Of a DNA stretch of 64,000 nt, positions 12,001-25,000 are shown piece by piece. Numbering within the stretch: position 1 is the stretch's first letter; every line of letters starts with the position of its first letter. The position numbers were made by a program, and so were the translations under genes. Source of the DNA: Phoronis australis. Lineage: Eukaryota; Phoronida; Phoronidae. The stretch covers positions 1,177,612-1,241,611 of the forward strand of contig NMRA01000021.1 in NCBI GenBank assembly GCA_002633005.1. Reading direction: 5' to 3'. The notes under the pieces are model-generated. The model had not been told where the DNA came from and searched no databases. It was given only the letters and a program-made list of their open reading frames with translations.

Positions 12001-12900
12001 CGTGGTAAATTTCAACTTACCGCTTGCAAGCAGTAAAAGTTTAAGAAAAGCCACGGCTGAGCAAAAAGTGGGCCAAAAAGTTAACAGCTGACAATCTTTC
12101 ACTCAGAACAGATTGAAAAATGAAGAAAATGTCTTCCGTAGACTTAACATGCAGCACAGAATTTGAAAAGCCCAGCAAACCCAGCAGGTGTCAATTTTTA
12201 AGGAAATAGGGCCGTCCCGGGCCGGATTACACAGCGACATTCGAATCTCGCTGTATTTACCCACAATGCCGCAATCAATCGTCAGGCTCATTTCGTGCCT
12301 CGTTTTCGTGGCATTGGACTTCACACGTTATTTGTTGCTGTCTGATTCTTAACAAGTTTTCCCGGTTGCGTTACTCTATTCGTCCTTCTAATACCAACGG
12401 AGTATTACTGCGACTTGAGAAAGTTTGATAAACTCGACAAATGCCCGTGGATGTGTGATATGAAATTCTTCGCTTGTCCGACATCAATGAGAGATTGGAC
12501 ACGAAAATGTGCCTGATTTCAAAAACGAGGTCACGCACTTTCTTATCTCTGGAACAAAGGAGGATTCTGTTAAGCCATATTGGGAGAGCTAAAAAATCTA
12601 TTGGGTGCCACCTCAGTAATGAGTTAGGAAAGTGTTCCACTTCGAGTACATATATTTCATGTTAATCAGACCAGAAATGCGACCTGGGTGCGAAAAGACA
12701 CATTTTTTACACCTGAGCAAGGCATACAAGGCAAAATTTATTTCGCCAAGTAAGCTAATTGTAGTACTATCGTATGCGTAGGCCCATTGTAGAAGTTCAC
12801 TTTCAACATTTATAACCAGTGCTCAATTTGTACACTATTCATGACGATAGCTTTTGGAATTTGGATTTCCTGTTGTATCGTGGACCGCTTAATCGCATGG
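9020..12900. other. Upstream region of the peroxidase gene, no gene recognised
   Basis: Contains short ORFs only. A 31-codon frame starting MVDSRDFASYKSDLDEYYED near 10145 and the frames at 10584-10805 and 11607-12091 have no recognisable domain. Around 11220-11590 a weak ~170-bp periodicity of atggncgccac and catcttgaa motifs hints at an old repeat. Confidence 0.4.
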
Positions 12901-12945
12901 CTTTATGTACCTGCCAGCCCTTTCAGGACACGTCGTGCATCTGCT

Positions 12946-12954
12946 TATATATAG
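12946..12954 (+). promoter_or_regulatory. TATA box of the peroxidase gene
   Basis: tatatatag lies about 60 bp upstream of the ATG at 13007, leaving room for a short 5' UTR starting near 12975. The spacing and the well-formed coding exon that follows support it as the core promoter. Confidence 0.6.
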
Positions 12955-13006
12955 TACTGGCGTGCTCGGGTAAGATCGGAGAGGTCTTTCAGTGAAGACA
13001 AGCAAC

Positions 13007-16000
13007 ATGTACACATCATTTACGCGTAACGTATTCTTGTTGTTGTTCATGCTGGTGAGGACGTGGGCAGCGCGAGCACCGTTATCACGCGACAAAGTCA
13101 AGGAGATTCGACAGGAAATTAACAAGGTTTGCTAGTGTTAGACGCTTGATTAATTTTTCGAAGGCGGAAAAACACTGTAGTTGGGGACCGTATCCCGGAA
13201 GGGCCCTTGAATTGTTTTTTTTTTCTAGAACCTGCACTTTTAGACCATGCAAGAACTTCATCCAGGTAGATTTTTAATGACAATCTCCAAAAGATGTGTG
13301 TAGTGGGACTTTACCTCAGTTAACACTGTACTCAGTCTTGAATCCTGCTCAAACCTCGAGAGTTGTCAATAGCTTTGGTAAGTCAGTGAACAGTCCGCGG
13401 TACACTCAACCCTGCCACTAAGTTTGTTGGGTGGTTCAGTTCCACACAGTTTTAATTCATTGTCGAATTAATTAAAGTAGCACTAAACCCTCCTACCGGC
13501 ATCACAAACCCATTTTTGATTTAGACCACATGCCGTCATGACATTGGTTTGAAATTGTTACAATACGTCAAAACAGGTGTAATTCTGGACTTGGAAAGGA
13601 CTGGCGGTTAGTTGTTGCTAGAAACTTAGCTTTATAACTGGACTTGTCACGGCGTGTCATTTTATTCACCGAGCATGGCCTCGATGAATAACGAACTGCC
13701 TGTTCTCTGCAAATTATGAAGCATCTGTATAAGGAACGAAGTTGATACTAATTTATATTTCTTCTGCTATGGAGTATGGCTTAATTCGTTTTTTTGAAAT
13801 TTGATAATTATTTTGCATTTTGACTTTGCCTACAGCAATTCTACTAAACAAAGTGTGTCACCGAGTTAGATTTTCGTTGATTTATACGAGTCACTGAAAA
13901 CTCGCCCCTGATTAAATTAATGAATGAGATCCTTATAAAAACGGATGAATTTCTTAGACCGAAGTCAGTTTATGGTTCTGTGGTTTTTAGCTTTAATTTC
14001 CGGTTTAATAATTTTCATACCTTTATGGATTTTGAGTACCCTAAATTGTGGCATTTTGGCTTCTACACAAAAAGTTGCACTCTTAGTTTATCTTCAAAGT
14101 TTTAATTTGATGCCCTGTATGTCATCACTCAGGTAACAGAAAAATAGCCTGTGGCCAGCTTAGTTTGTAATTTATATTAACCCAAACAGAGTCATGAATT
14201 TGCAAATTAGCCTTCTCAAAAGCGCGCCCATTTCAACTAAATCGCGATTGACCCGTTGCATTTCACTAGAGTACGATTATATTTCATGTATGCCGTTGGA
14301 GTTGTGAAATAAATTATGTTGATGTGAATAATTTTAGAGCAGACATTTTTTCTTTAATATATATTAGGTCACATTTAGTCTCTCAATACTTGTGTTTCAC
14401 AGCATGTTAGTACTCATGTTTTGCCGCCGTTGCAATAAACAGACTAAATTGCAACATTGAAAGTGGTTCTCTGCCAATAAACAAATTTCAACCGGCCCTC
14501 CAGCTATTTAGAGTTTACTTGTAAAGATTTTTAATTTCTGTTTATATCAAAGCATTTTCTTTTAGTTTCAAATTTCAAAAACGACCTGTCAAGTGGTCGC
14601 CACGTCGTCGATTTTTCTCCCACAAGGCAAAACACGTTTCCTTATTTGGTAGGGCAAGACATAATGGCTCAACGGACTTCGTGCAACTGTCTGTGAGCAC
14701 GTGCGCATTTATTATAAGTGGGAGGGAGATTAGAAATTCTGCGGTAACCACTGAGTTTTTCCTTCTTGCCTTTGCGTATTTCACAAATTGTAAATTTTGT
14801 GATTTTTTCTGGAAAAAATTTCACAGGGTAAAGTGAATTACTCTGTACTAGACATTGCTAGATGGTACTTTCGTCAGGAATTGTTTAAAGTTATTTTTGA
14901 CGAGCATTCGCGTTTCATGCCTCTTTAAATTTGCATTCCTCCCTGATGAGCAAGCTGAAAACGAAAACTGAATTACCGACTTCACGAATTTCTCATTTTC
15001 ACTGACTTCTACACCAACTATTGGACAGGCGATAAATATTCGGTGACAATCCTTGATTGAACTTAAATTCAGTGCCGTTGGATTAAACCAGTCTTGTTTT
15101 GGTTTGGTTTGGATTTTGTTTTGAGCTGCTTAACAGTGTAGCCTAAAAAGTAGACGGGGCCCACTCCCATCGAGAGAGGTCTCCCTACGTTCTCAAAACC
15201 GGCAAAATTGAATGGAAATCATCTTATAGATGTAGACACTTGTTCTGTTCTGAGTTTGAGCCCCATTCGCTGACATTACCGTTTCAAGCTTCTGCAGTTC
15301 GTTTCACCAAAAAACTATATCGGGCGAATTTGAACTCCCGTGGTGTTAGGGGCCTTGAAGGTCAAATTCATTTTGGTTAACATCGTTAAATTTAAAGGCG
15401 ATAATAGCTCATTATCTGTGTATCTGAATAATGGGATTACGACTTTCATTTTAGGTCTTGATGTAAACCCTAGAAAACTCGTGGAAACTCTTGCGAAAGG
15501 TATCAGTGAAGTAGTCCCCGATCACATTAACAAAATATCTTTTAAATGCAAGATCCAATGAAGAAATAAGTATGATTACATCATTTTTGGATTCAATTCA
15601 CCTTTACAGAGGTTATAGATTTGAGGAAACAGTGTATTACTGTGTCCCAATAGGTTCATGCCAAGATGTTTTTTTTTATTTCCAAGTCATTCTTTATGTC
15701 AGCATTCGTGGTTGAAAATGTTTATCAACGGGTAAGCGTCCCATGACTTACCGTCTGCAGTGTGCCAGTTTGTTTATGGACATTTTGGAACACTAAACAC
15801 ATCAACTTTCAAATGCTAGCGAATGACAGACTTAATGGACGGAAAGTGCATCGTGCTGTTAAATTTGAACGACTACACACGTGAAAACAAAACTGGGATG
15901 AGTGAAATTTCTTTTGAGTACGTAATAAACTTCGTGCGCTCTACTGAGCCGCCCGAGTGTCGCATATGCCTTCCCCTTTCCTACGAAGCTACCGCAGCTG

Positions 16001-19000
16001 TTACAGAAATGTTGTCTGGTGCCTCCGCACCCATTGGTATAAATGTACGTGGGAACGAGTTCATACTCGTCATCATTTCGTCATCTATCTTAGAACAAAA
16101 CAATATTAGGAAATAGTTTTCTGTGTTCCTCAATGTTGTCTAGGGATACCTTTATATAACTACCAAAATAAACAAGAACGAGTTGAAACGATAAGTGGTT
16201 TGTCACACCCTAGAACAACAACGATATAGAACTATTTACCAGTAGGACCACACTTTACGCAAGGCTGCTAATTAAGCTCAATTTATGGAGTGATCGACAT
16301 TATTTACAACTCATCTTAGGTTAAGTAGATAATAGTGCAATTACGGTGTTAAGCGCGACGTTGCCTTGAAAAGGTCTATAACAATGAGGTGGACACCGTT
16401 TACTGACATTTCCAAATTGTGACATTCGAGAATGTCACCTCTTGTGGGTGACTCATAGGATGATTATGACGCATTGTCAGATGTCACAAATATTCTCACG
16501 TGAAATTCACTTGTTTTTACCCCGCGACTAGTAGCTCTAAAATCGACGAAATTCTTTTAGATTAACGTTTCTTGGTTTTTATTTTTACTCAGTCTAATAG
16601 CGACCTATTATCACCGAATCACTGACTAAAATCGTAAAAGCTGCGGTGAGGTCGAGTGAGGAGCAAAACCTTTGTGATGACTTTGTGAGCTAACGACTTG
16701 GGAGCATAGGCGTGTCGATTTGGCTGTTTGAGAAGCATATAACATAGCTTTGGACTTTCTGACAAAATGTATGAAACCTGAAGGGACTTCGAATAGTTGA
16801 GAAAAATATGTAGTGTACACATCTAGGGTTCTTTGTATGAAAAGTGACACCAAAAACAGGTCTGAAGCTTGGACTAACGCTCCACTTAACAATTTCTGAA
16901 CGTGGACTGACTATGGAACCAGTGCCGTATCCACAGAGCGACAACATTTGAACTGAAAGATTGTGTTGAAGTTTGGGAGAAAAAAAGAGAACGCATGACT
17001 GTCTAAGACTGAAAATCGGGGAAACATCGGACTTGTTCTATCATAAACGGCTTGCCGCGGACTTTCAGGTTAAAAATCCCGTGCCTCGGTGTAGGTTACG
17101 TTAGAAAGACTCAGAGGCACGTTGTTTTCTTGTGGTCTCCATAATATATTTTTATAGCAACAGAAGTATACACAATACAATAATATTACAGAGAATTAGA
17201 CCAGAAAAGTAATCATTTTGTTTAGGCCTATATTTCCTAATCAGCCTGGCATGGCCATTGCAACCGTTGATAAACCCATTTTAATAAATAACTTTAGTAA
17301 AAACATGATAATGAACAACGTCATCAAGAAAATAACGAAAACAAAAGAGAATCGTTAAGGGCTAAAGTAATGACACCAAGAAAATAGATCAGCATAGCGT
17401 GAAATTAATTGCTTACTAAGGTACTTCAAAGTTAAATCAGTATGAGCGATAAAAGAGTAGGCCTACAGTTATAATCTTTAGTTGTGGAAGATATCTAGTA
17501 AAAGTCAGTTTTGTCATGCTTTTTACTAAGGTTATCAAAATGAGACCAGATCTAATCATTTGTTTAGAGGCTACGAAACAGCCCTTCACGCTCGGCGATA
17601 TAAAGGGGTTAATAATATGCTTGACCTGAAAACGTATTCTTGAATAGGTTATATTAAGCGTATGATCCTTCATAACACATACAAGTACCTTGCAATATTT
17701 TGAATTTTATTAACAACACAACTAGATAGTAGCCCCAAAAACCGAGCCAACAAAGTTTGTGTAAAATTTTAATTCTTTTTGATGAGAACGAAAAATTCAA
17801 TACAAGCTCAGTGACTTGTGTGATTAAAACTCGGTGGACAGAGCATGCGTATACTGAAGTTTCATTCAACTTAACTTTAAAAAATCGACTTATGTAGAAT
17901 TAATAAAAATATAGGTTCATTTGGATCACGTTGTAAATATTTTTTTTTTTCGTCTCAAGATAAATTGTGTTAAGTTCTGTTTTCATTAAAATCATTGTAT
18001 CCACCTATCTTAATACTTGGCTAAGGGTTTAAGGAGTGATAAATATAGTTAATTGGTACAAGAATTCCACTATCAAACTTCACATTCGCTACCACGTTAA
18101 GAAAATAATTCGAACTACCATCAGTTTCGCAAGTTTTTAAAGAGTCTTTATTTCATAAGCAACTGTTGTCACGAAATATCCCAAAGTCAAGATATCAGAA
18201 GTAATACGAATTGCGTACTAGCAAACTACCGGTGTATAATTTACATTTTACCAACGAATACAGAAATGTGATATATCCTCTCGTTGCACTTGTTTTGGTT
18301 GCTAATATTTGTACGGAATGTCACATTTTCAGTATTTGACCCGATCAATAGCATCAAATCAAAAACAGTACAGTAGTATCACTTTACAGACAAGATGTAT
18401 TTAAAGAGACTGTATTGCAGTGGTGGATCTAGGATATCACAAGGGGTGGGGCCCAACATTTCGTCTGTAAACATTTGCTCAAAGCACGATTGTAGATGCG
18501 CATAGCACCGAATGGGGGGAGGTCGCGGGGGAGGGGGGTTTGCCCCCTCACGCCCAGGAAATGTTTCTGTTTTTTTCCTCTAAAAATCAATCAAGCATTT
18601 TCTTTGATTCCCGAAGTATTATTCAAGAAAAAAAGACAAAAAAGGCAAAAAAGCTAGGAGAAAGTGCCACACAGGCTCGAACTCACGACCTGGCGGATAG
18701 AGGATAGAGGGCGCGCGCTTTTAACACTTCACCACCACGAATTAACTTCTAACATGATACTAATATAAGAGACCTACTTGTTTATAGTCCACAGCGTTCG
18801 CGCGAGAAACCTCCTTCTTTTTGTAATGCTTACTACATGTTTTATATTTTGCGATATCAGTTCGTAACATATTTGTTGTATTTAAAATAGTCTTCAATTG
18901 CCCAAAAGACCAAATCCGTTTTTTGTGTTGGCAATAATGACGCGATTGCTTTGGAAATCGTCTTAGACAAAGAGAGAATTATGAGTTTCTGAGTGATTCC

Positions 19001-22000
19001 CACCCCCTAAATCCGCCTATGGTATTGGACCATCATTACGACATTGTTGCAGAATATACTTTAAGCAGAACAACAGCGAGATATTGTTTTTATGACTGCA
19101 GCCAGAAAATATTTTTGCATATTTCTGGCTATTCATCTGCTCATTTCTGATGATTATCAGTCACGTGGTTATTGACTATTCGGAGTGCATATTTTAAGTT
19201 GCGTTGCTGATGCAAATCTCAATCCCAGTGAAAGTCCTATTTTTAGATGCTTTCGAAAAAATGCTACATTTCTAGGATTTCTAAAGGTTAATCATATCCT
19301 CAGCCCGCTTACTGAAACGGGTGAGTGATACTTTCTAACAGCGGACCTTTAGCAACAGGGAGATCTGTTTCGTCAAAAGGGACTTACCCCATGAGACTTA
19401 AGACAGACTTTTGACCTCATACTATCACTTCACGATTGCTAAATAAAGGTTTAATCAAAGTAATTATAAGCGCATCAGTCCAGAAATAGTTTCAAAAATT
19501 ACCTCAATAACTATTTATGTGTAAATCCTTAGAGACTTTAGGACAAGTTGGATATAAACAGTTTAATCGTGTTGCCAATACCCGAATCTCTTCATTTTAC
19601 AGCTCATTGTGTCCAACGCCGAAAACGGCCAGCATCCGTTCATTGCTGGGTTCGTTCGCTTGTCCTTCCACGACTGTGTCGGCAATTGCGATGGATGTGT
19701 TAACTTAGCTAACCCCGACAATGCAGGTAAGGGCAGAACAAGGTTTTGTTTCTACAACGCAGTTTGGTTGTTTTCACAATTTCACCAGGCTATGCCTCGG
19801 GACTGTCACTGACACCAAGAACACCGTGTGTACGCCGGCTTACAGTTTTGAAGCTACGTGCACACGTATGGTTCCGGAATTCGCTTGGTTTGAACCGTCT
19901 GAGCCCTTTTTCCTGGGTCCCAGAATGCAAAGCACAAATTTTGGGATTTGCTGTTTATTGGTGACATCTGACTCGAAAGATTGTAGGTTAGGTCCTAAAT
20001 TACCTTCCAAATTTGAAGCAAAATGATACAGAAGGGTCAAAACATCATGATTTACTTGGAATCTGATGTAGCCTTTTCTATCTCTGATGGACCAGTAGGT
20101 GTCTCTATAAACATTACTGCAGTAAGGTGGCGTGACCGTCTAGGCCTCGAAACAGCTCAGTCACCTAGAACTGTCAATTAATGAATTTGATCACAAATAG
20201 TTCTACAAAGAGACAATTTACAAGAAAGGAAGCAGAAAAAAGTTGTCAAAAACAGAAACAGTCTTTTAGCATTACTTTTCATGTCCGTACCCATCATATC
20301 ATTCGGGGGGGGAGGGTGAAGCTGAAGGAATAGTGGACCAAACCGGGACTGCAGGTCAGTTGACGCAATCGTCGATGTAAACTACAGGTTCTGTGCTTGT
20401 CATATGAAAAACCCATAATTCACGAGAAGTTAGGACGTGTTTTTATTATGCAATGGCCAAAATGATCAATCTCAGATTATTGAAAAATAAAGAGAAACTA
20501 TCCACTGTTTGTGGTTGTGGCTAGTGGCAGTGTTCGAGGTAGTTTCTTGGGCTGTGACTTTTTGCCTCTCATTTTAAGCTGCCATCACATGCATGGATTT
20601 TTTACGCGGAATCCTTACGTATCGCTACATTGTAAGCAATACCAAGCATCCGTATTTTCGCAAAACGCAACAACTCGTAAAAATCCGTGGGAGGAGTGGC
20701 AACTAGTTTTTGAGATGTCAAAAATTTTCTGGCCATCGTCCAGGGATTGATTTATCCGTAATTAACACGCAAAGGATCATAAACCGCTCTCAACTACACG
20801 TGACCATTAGAAAACTGATCTTAAGAATCCGCAATGGCTCGTAGAAATTTAAAAACATATTTGTTACAAATAATTCAGGAATGAGATGACAATGAATCTT
20901 TCACTTCCAGTGAAAAGATTTTTCAATAAAATAAGAGGGCATTACGGAGGCAATTGAAAAAATACAGGTAATATGAAGGCTTGCTAAGGTGGACCCTGAA
21001 TCCCGTTGGGGGTGTATTCTTACCCGTCGCACTCTCCTTAGGTAGAGACATGCTTTTAATGCCCGATATTGCGCCATACTTTTTTCGTGTAATACCTCAT
21101 ATAATTGGATCTGATCTATGTAAGATAATACTCTAGTATTGGCTTACAAAGTATATGAGTATTACCTTAGAAGAACAAACTCTAGCAGGGAGCACGAGAA
21201 AAATTAAAAACGTGGTCTCCATCGACTTGATTTTTCAGGCCTGGGTCGCTACATTACGCCTCTTACAACACTGTATAATGAGAAAGGTTACAAAACAGTT
21301 CTAAGCCATGCTGACTTCTGGTCTTTGGCGAGTATTGAAGCCATAGCCATGGCATCAGAATACGCGGGAAAAAGACTCGACGTCCCGTTCAGGCAAGTGT
21401 TTGAGTAAGACTCAATCGCAGAGTAAGTGTGAGGAAGCACAGCATAAGAATTATTTTTGTTGAAACGTTATTGTACATACGTATCACAGAGCACAATTCT
21501 ATTTCTATACAATACATGATACATAAATGCAATGCCTAAATACTATTTTATGTTTTTGAGCCACTGTCTAAAGTGTAGTAGGTTTGCATGCCTGACTCAC
21601 TATGATTTAACTTGAAACAAACTAGAGAAAGTAGCTGTGATATGCCTTAGAACAAACGTGATGTAGCCTACGTTCAAAAATGGAACACCCATTCTAAGTC
21701 GAACTGACATTATGGCGAATATTTTATTGCAGATGGGGAAGAGAAGACTGCGACACCCCTCCTAAATCGAAAGCAGCAAATATCTACCCTTCCGCTCACG
21801 GTGACACTGATCACGTGATCGGTTATTTCAGCAAAGAGTTCGGCCTGAGTCACCGTGAGACAGTCGCACTTTTAGGAGCTCACACACTAGGAAGGGTGCG
21901 TGATGAGACGTAGTCGCAGAAAGCTAGATAAAATGTGTTACTCTTGAATTTAGGTTAGAGATTATCCGCAAATATGTGCATTTACCCAATTGCTTACAAA

Positions 22001-25000
22001 TCTAAAGAACAGACACCGGCAGTCCAAAATTATGCTATGGGATAATTTTTTGACATTTTGAAATTTTATCGTTTTTTATCATTATGACAGATACTCCAAA
22101 TCATGTGCCAACAGAAAGATAATTGTCAAGTTCCTCACTTTATTTGAGTAACTCTTCATCAGCTATGTCTCTCAGAATTTACGTGGCCTTGGAGCCTCGA
22201 TGCCTCTCGGATCAAGTGTTGTCATTCATATATGGATATTTCCGTGTATATTCGGTTGAAAAAATATTTTTAGATCTTACTTTATGCATTCTTATTGGCT
22301 GCCTAACAGTTAAGGAAGATGATAAGGACAACGCGTGTTCTGATTGCGTTTCTTCGATGAGTATATTTCTGAAACTGAAAAATCCGGCAGCCTTTTTGTT
22401 TTTGACAGTAGTAGCAATCTTCCGTTGAATAGCCCGCCTTGTGATGATGTCTTTTTTATACAAAATTAGCTTCGATTGTTGACAAAGTTTGTTTAACAAA
22501 CTGTTATCCTTATCTATGATTAAAATGATTATCTGTAACTGTATCAGAACGTGGCCAATAGTCAATAGTGTCTTCTAACGATTCAATTTGTATAGAATAT
22601 GTTTTACACTCTAGGACCATAAAGACCTACAGTTTTAAGTGTGAGACATTTTCCCAGTTATGGAACGTACTGTTTCAGACGTCAGCCAAGAATTCCGGCT
22701 TCGACGGACCGTGGGTGGTGGGGGTCGATGTGTTGGATAACCAATATTACAAAGACATGTTGAAAGAAAATTGGACTCAAGTGAACATCAGAGCATCAAC
22801 ACCTTCTCAGGAGCAAAGGTATACATGTAAATGCAACGAGGGATTAAGAATTCTCAGGCCACTAATGAAGATTTCCGGAGGTCTTGGTAATTTGAATTCA
22901 CTCCCTCCCCAGTCCGGTTTCAGCTTCCAATTGACGCGGTTCCTGTAGTAGCTACGAAGACAAATCGCGATTTTTGGGGAGACTTAATTAGCTTAAAAGG
23001 ATATTCTGGCACGGCACTGCCAAGCGCCGTGTACACGAACCATTGTTGACATTTTTGTTACTTAACATTCATACAGAAAAAAGTATTGGCTCAACTGGAA
23101 CCTACGTGGACACCGTGGCATGGACATTTTGAATAATACTGGATGACTGGGTTATCTTTGTTTGAAATGATCCATCATAAGCTCGGTGCAAATTCTTGCC
23201 TGATATAGGTACGAAAAAATATTGATTGAAACAAGCAGAAATCATTTTATAACGGTTAACAGTGAAAACCATGACACAATTTTTACAGAGAGCAATTTTT
23301 ACACAAGTGCCGTTTACACTACAAAAGTTGACACGAATAAGCTGACAAGGAACGAGATGTTCCAGTGCATGTGTGTGTCACGGGACTGACACGACCAAAT
23401 TGACACCGCGGTGACAACTTTTGCCACCCGTTTGTGAGGGAGAGATATTTGCGCTCCATCATTTTGCTCTGTGTCAATTATATGTCTAAACGCAAAACTA
23501 GGGCAAGCTGGAAAGGATTCTCTCTGCTGCGTTTGTACAATGACATACATACGGGTTCTCTGTCTCTGCAACTCCTGTCATTTGAAAACCTGACCATGTG
23601 CGTTCCACTCTCCAGCCTACAACTTCCGTCTTGCCACGGTTAGTGAGATGTGTGTGTAAGCGCCTGCTTGACACTGATCAATTTGCTCCGTGTCAGCTGC
23701 GCCGGGTCAAAAGTTGATGTCCAAACGGGACTAAATGGGAGGCAAAAGTTGTCATCGCGGTGTCAATTTGCTATGTGTCCTCTGACCCGTTTACACACAT
23801 ACTTTCGCTAGAACATCTCGTTCCGTGTCAGCTGAGCCGTGTCAACTTTGTAGTGTAAACGACACTGTAGCCGTAAAAGAAATGTACTTCGAACCACAAA
23901 ATTACCGGTTTACTAGCTGAGTCACTCACCTGCCAACGCCATGGGAATCACACTAGCTCTTATGAGTCAGCATTCATACCTGTCTCCGCAGACACATCTA
24001 CGGTAGTACCTCCAAACACCTGAGTCTTACTGGCATCGGGTCAACACGCACTTACACAGATCACACCTGATTCCACAGATTATATTCAGAAAATGGCCTT
24101 CGCGTTCAGCCTTATGACCATCACAGTAGGAAGTGTATACCCACCGAATTTAGCATAACTGTTCGATATGGAATGAGCTATAATGCAGTTATACGAATTG
24201 ATAAAGAATATCAATAGAAACAATACATCGACATTACAGATGGCAGTGGGAAAGAAAGGACTCCAAAACGACGTTCATGATGCTGAACGCTGACATGGCC
24301 CTGGTGAAAAACATTACGGTAGGTAACGTGGTTGGCTTACGTTATATTAATCACAAAGTAGTGCAAAGTAGAAATTCATACGCTTTACACTTTATCGTCT
24401 GCGAAATACTAAAACAACCAAACGCGTGCCAACCAACCAATGCCGGAATTCCGAGAAATTGACATGGTTATGATTGACATATCGGATACTCCCAGTCGAA
24501 ATGACATGCAAACAACTTCTTATCCGGACACATCTTCTTTCTGACTGTTATTTGTAAAACTTTTTAAAATTTTAATGTTACAACTTCAAATACTATTTAT
24601 TATAATATAACTTGAATACTTGCTACGAAAGCTGAATGGAATTTACAAATGTTAAGCTTAAAATAAAACTATTAACAAAAAGTAACTGAATTACTTCACA
24701 TTGTGCAAGCGTGTTTTTACAAAAGTTGCGTCATGTGGTTGATTTTTCTGCAAAAAAGATCGTCTTTATGGTTCATGTGAGAAAACAAATCCTACACTCG
24801 TCTCAAATTTATGACATGGGCAAAGCCCCTTGGATTTCGTCAAAATCTCTTGGCAAGCCTCGGGATTTTGACGAAGTTTCCAAGAGGTTTTGTGCCTGTT
24901 ATAAACCTGAGCCTTGTGTGGGATTCTCTATGAATGCTGGAAATTACTTATCCATCTTTCACGATTGCTGCTAACGTTAAGTTTCTGTCGTAGGTGAGCA

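Larger units (their letters stand above)
13127..19602 (+). other. Peroxidase intron 1 (6.5 kb)
   Basis: Bounded by the donor at 13127 (aacaag|gtttgc) and the acceptor ending at 19602 (cattttacag), joining phase 0 to phase 0. It holds the hAT-like element at 18418-19021 and a few unexplained ORFs (15340-15561, 15823-16116). The remainder is AT-rich with nothing I can name. Confidence 0.8.

Noticed and set aside
11162-12091. Chain of overlapping plus-strand ORFs upstream of the peroxidase
   Set aside because: They switch frames without splice sites and show no recognisable domain; more likely an old repeat.
16619-16947. Overlapping minus-strand ORFs in peroxidase intron 1
   Set aside because: No domain, skewed composition and mutually overlapping frames; likely chance.
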